Shown piece by piece: positions 31,446-32,118 of a stretch of 32,118 nucleotides of DNA. How positions within the stretch are numbered: the stretch's first letter is position 1; every line of letters begins with the position of its first letter. The notes below the pieces were generated by a model. The model saw nothing but the letters and a program-made list of their open reading frames with translations, did not search any database and was not told the origin of the DNA. The translations under genes were made by a program, and so were the position numbers. Location of the stretch: positions 1 to 32,118 of the forward strand of contig DATIJJ010000065.1 of NCBI GenBank assembly GCA_035478795.1, read 5' to 3'. The stretch is from DATIJJ01 sp035478795 (lineage in GTDB: Bacteria > Pseudomonadota > Gammaproteobacteria > DSM-16500).

Positions 31446-32118
31446 ATGGCCGCATTTCATTACACCGCAATGGATGCAGCCGGTACGAGAAAAAAAGGGA
31501 TTATTGAAGCCGAATCACCGAAACATGCCCGTCAATTATTGCGTGAAAAAAACTGGATACCGCTTGAAATGTCTCTTGCGGATGGAAAAGAAAAAAAATC
31601 GACTGCTGTTTTTTCAGGACGTTCACGAAAATCCTCGCTCAGTGTGAAAGAACTGGCACTGATCACACGTCAGGCAGCAACACTCCTCTCAGCCGGTTTA
31701 CCGATTGAAGAAGTGTTGCTTGCCGTTTCCGAACAAACTGAAAAATCGCGATCGAAAGGATTGATGTTATCAGTTAGAAGCAAAGTGCTTGAAGGCCATG
31801 CACTGGCTCAGGCCTTGCGTGAATTCCCGGATGCGTTTTCTGATTTGTATTGTTCAACGGTTTCTGCGGGTGAAAAATCCGGGCATTTGGATGTCGTGTT
31901 GCAACGTCTTGCTGATTATACCGAGCAACAACATGCCGTGCGTCAGAAAATTCTGCATGCGTTGATTTATCCTGTCATCATGATTTTTGTGGCGATTGGC
32001 ATTGTGGGATTTTTGCTGGAATTTGTCGTGCCAAAAATGATTGCTGTGTATAGCAACACAGGCCAGGCATTACCTGACATGACGCAAATATTGATTGCGA
32101 TCAGTTCGGGCATTAATC
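31446..32118 (+). CDS. gspF: Type II secretion system inner-membrane protein GspF (5' part)
   Basis: The frame starts at an ATG one base after the gspE stop and stays open to the window end, giving 224 residues without a stop; the full gene is expected to be near 400 codons. The N-terminus MAAFHYTAMDAAGTRKKGII and EAESPKHARQLLREKNWIPLEM is diagnostic for GspF. KELALITRQAATLLSAGLPI, EEVLLAVSEQT, and the first membrane segment around YPVIMIFVAIGIVGFLLEFVV follow. GspF is the polytopic platform that couples GspE to the pseudopilus. The gene is cut by the window edge, not broken. Confidence 0.95.
   Translation, partial: MAAFHYTAMDAAGTRKKGIIEAESPKHARQLLREKNWIPLEMSLADGKEKKSTAVFSGRSRKSSLSVKELALITRQAATLLSAGLPIEEVLLAVSEQTEKSRSKGLMLSVRSKVLEGHALAQALREFPDAFSDLYCSTVSAGEKSGHLDVVLQRLADYTEQQHAVRQKILHALIYPVIMIFVAIGIVGFLLEFVVPKMIAVYSNTGQALPDMTQILIAISSGIN

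Overview
The window reads as a chromosomal segment of a gammaproteobacterium with moderate to low GC. Several gene neighbourhoods are typical of that class: trxA-rho, ygfB-pepP-ubiH, yicC divergent from rph, waaF-waaC, and a type II secretion gspD-gspE-gspF run. A PmrA-type operator in front of an orphan gene, soluble orphan proteins of effector-like composition, and a deoxyhypusine-synthase-like gene beside speA/speB would fit the order Legionellales (Coxiellaceae/Legionellaceae). That placement is inference, not proof.

Layout. 1-2751: a small EVE-domain protein, a 140-bp palindromic repeat, rho and trxA, all on the minus strand. 2752-6758: a plus-strand polyamine operon (DHS-like enzyme, arginine decarboxylase, agmatinase) that would run arginine to agmatine to putrescine to a larger polyamine. 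6765-9558: an accessory stretch with hipB-hipA under three palindromic operators, followed by an orphan acidic protein. 9778-15441: a tightly coupled minus-strand operon pgk-pyk-ygfB-pepP-ubiH. 15518-19877: nhaA, a sugar-nucleotide epimerase, a small zinc-finger protein, and waaF and waaC for the LPS inner core. A MITE-like element fills the 240-bp gap before the convergent yicC. 20118-22336: yicC, rph and an orphan gene with a PmrA-like box. 22483-24990: tRNA-Gly(CCC)-asmA-xth on the minus strand. 25075-27802: exonuclease I and a DUF4143-type ATPase whose start codon directly follows an inverted repeat. 27825-27910: a dispersed hairpin repeat. 27960-32118: gspD, gspE and the 5' part of gspF, cut by the window end.

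Most genes are housekeeping and packed with 1-13 base overlaps, so several polycistronic units are likely. No rRNA, CRISPR array, prophage or intact insertion sequence was seen. No gene-free stretch exceeds 300 bases. The largest gaps are 610-833 (palindromic element), 9559-9777 (AT-rich, one perfect palindrome) and 19878-20117 (MITE-like element). The less ordinary parts are the polyamine operon, the hip locus with its orphan neighbour, the PmrA-box orphan gene and three different families of palindromic repeats.
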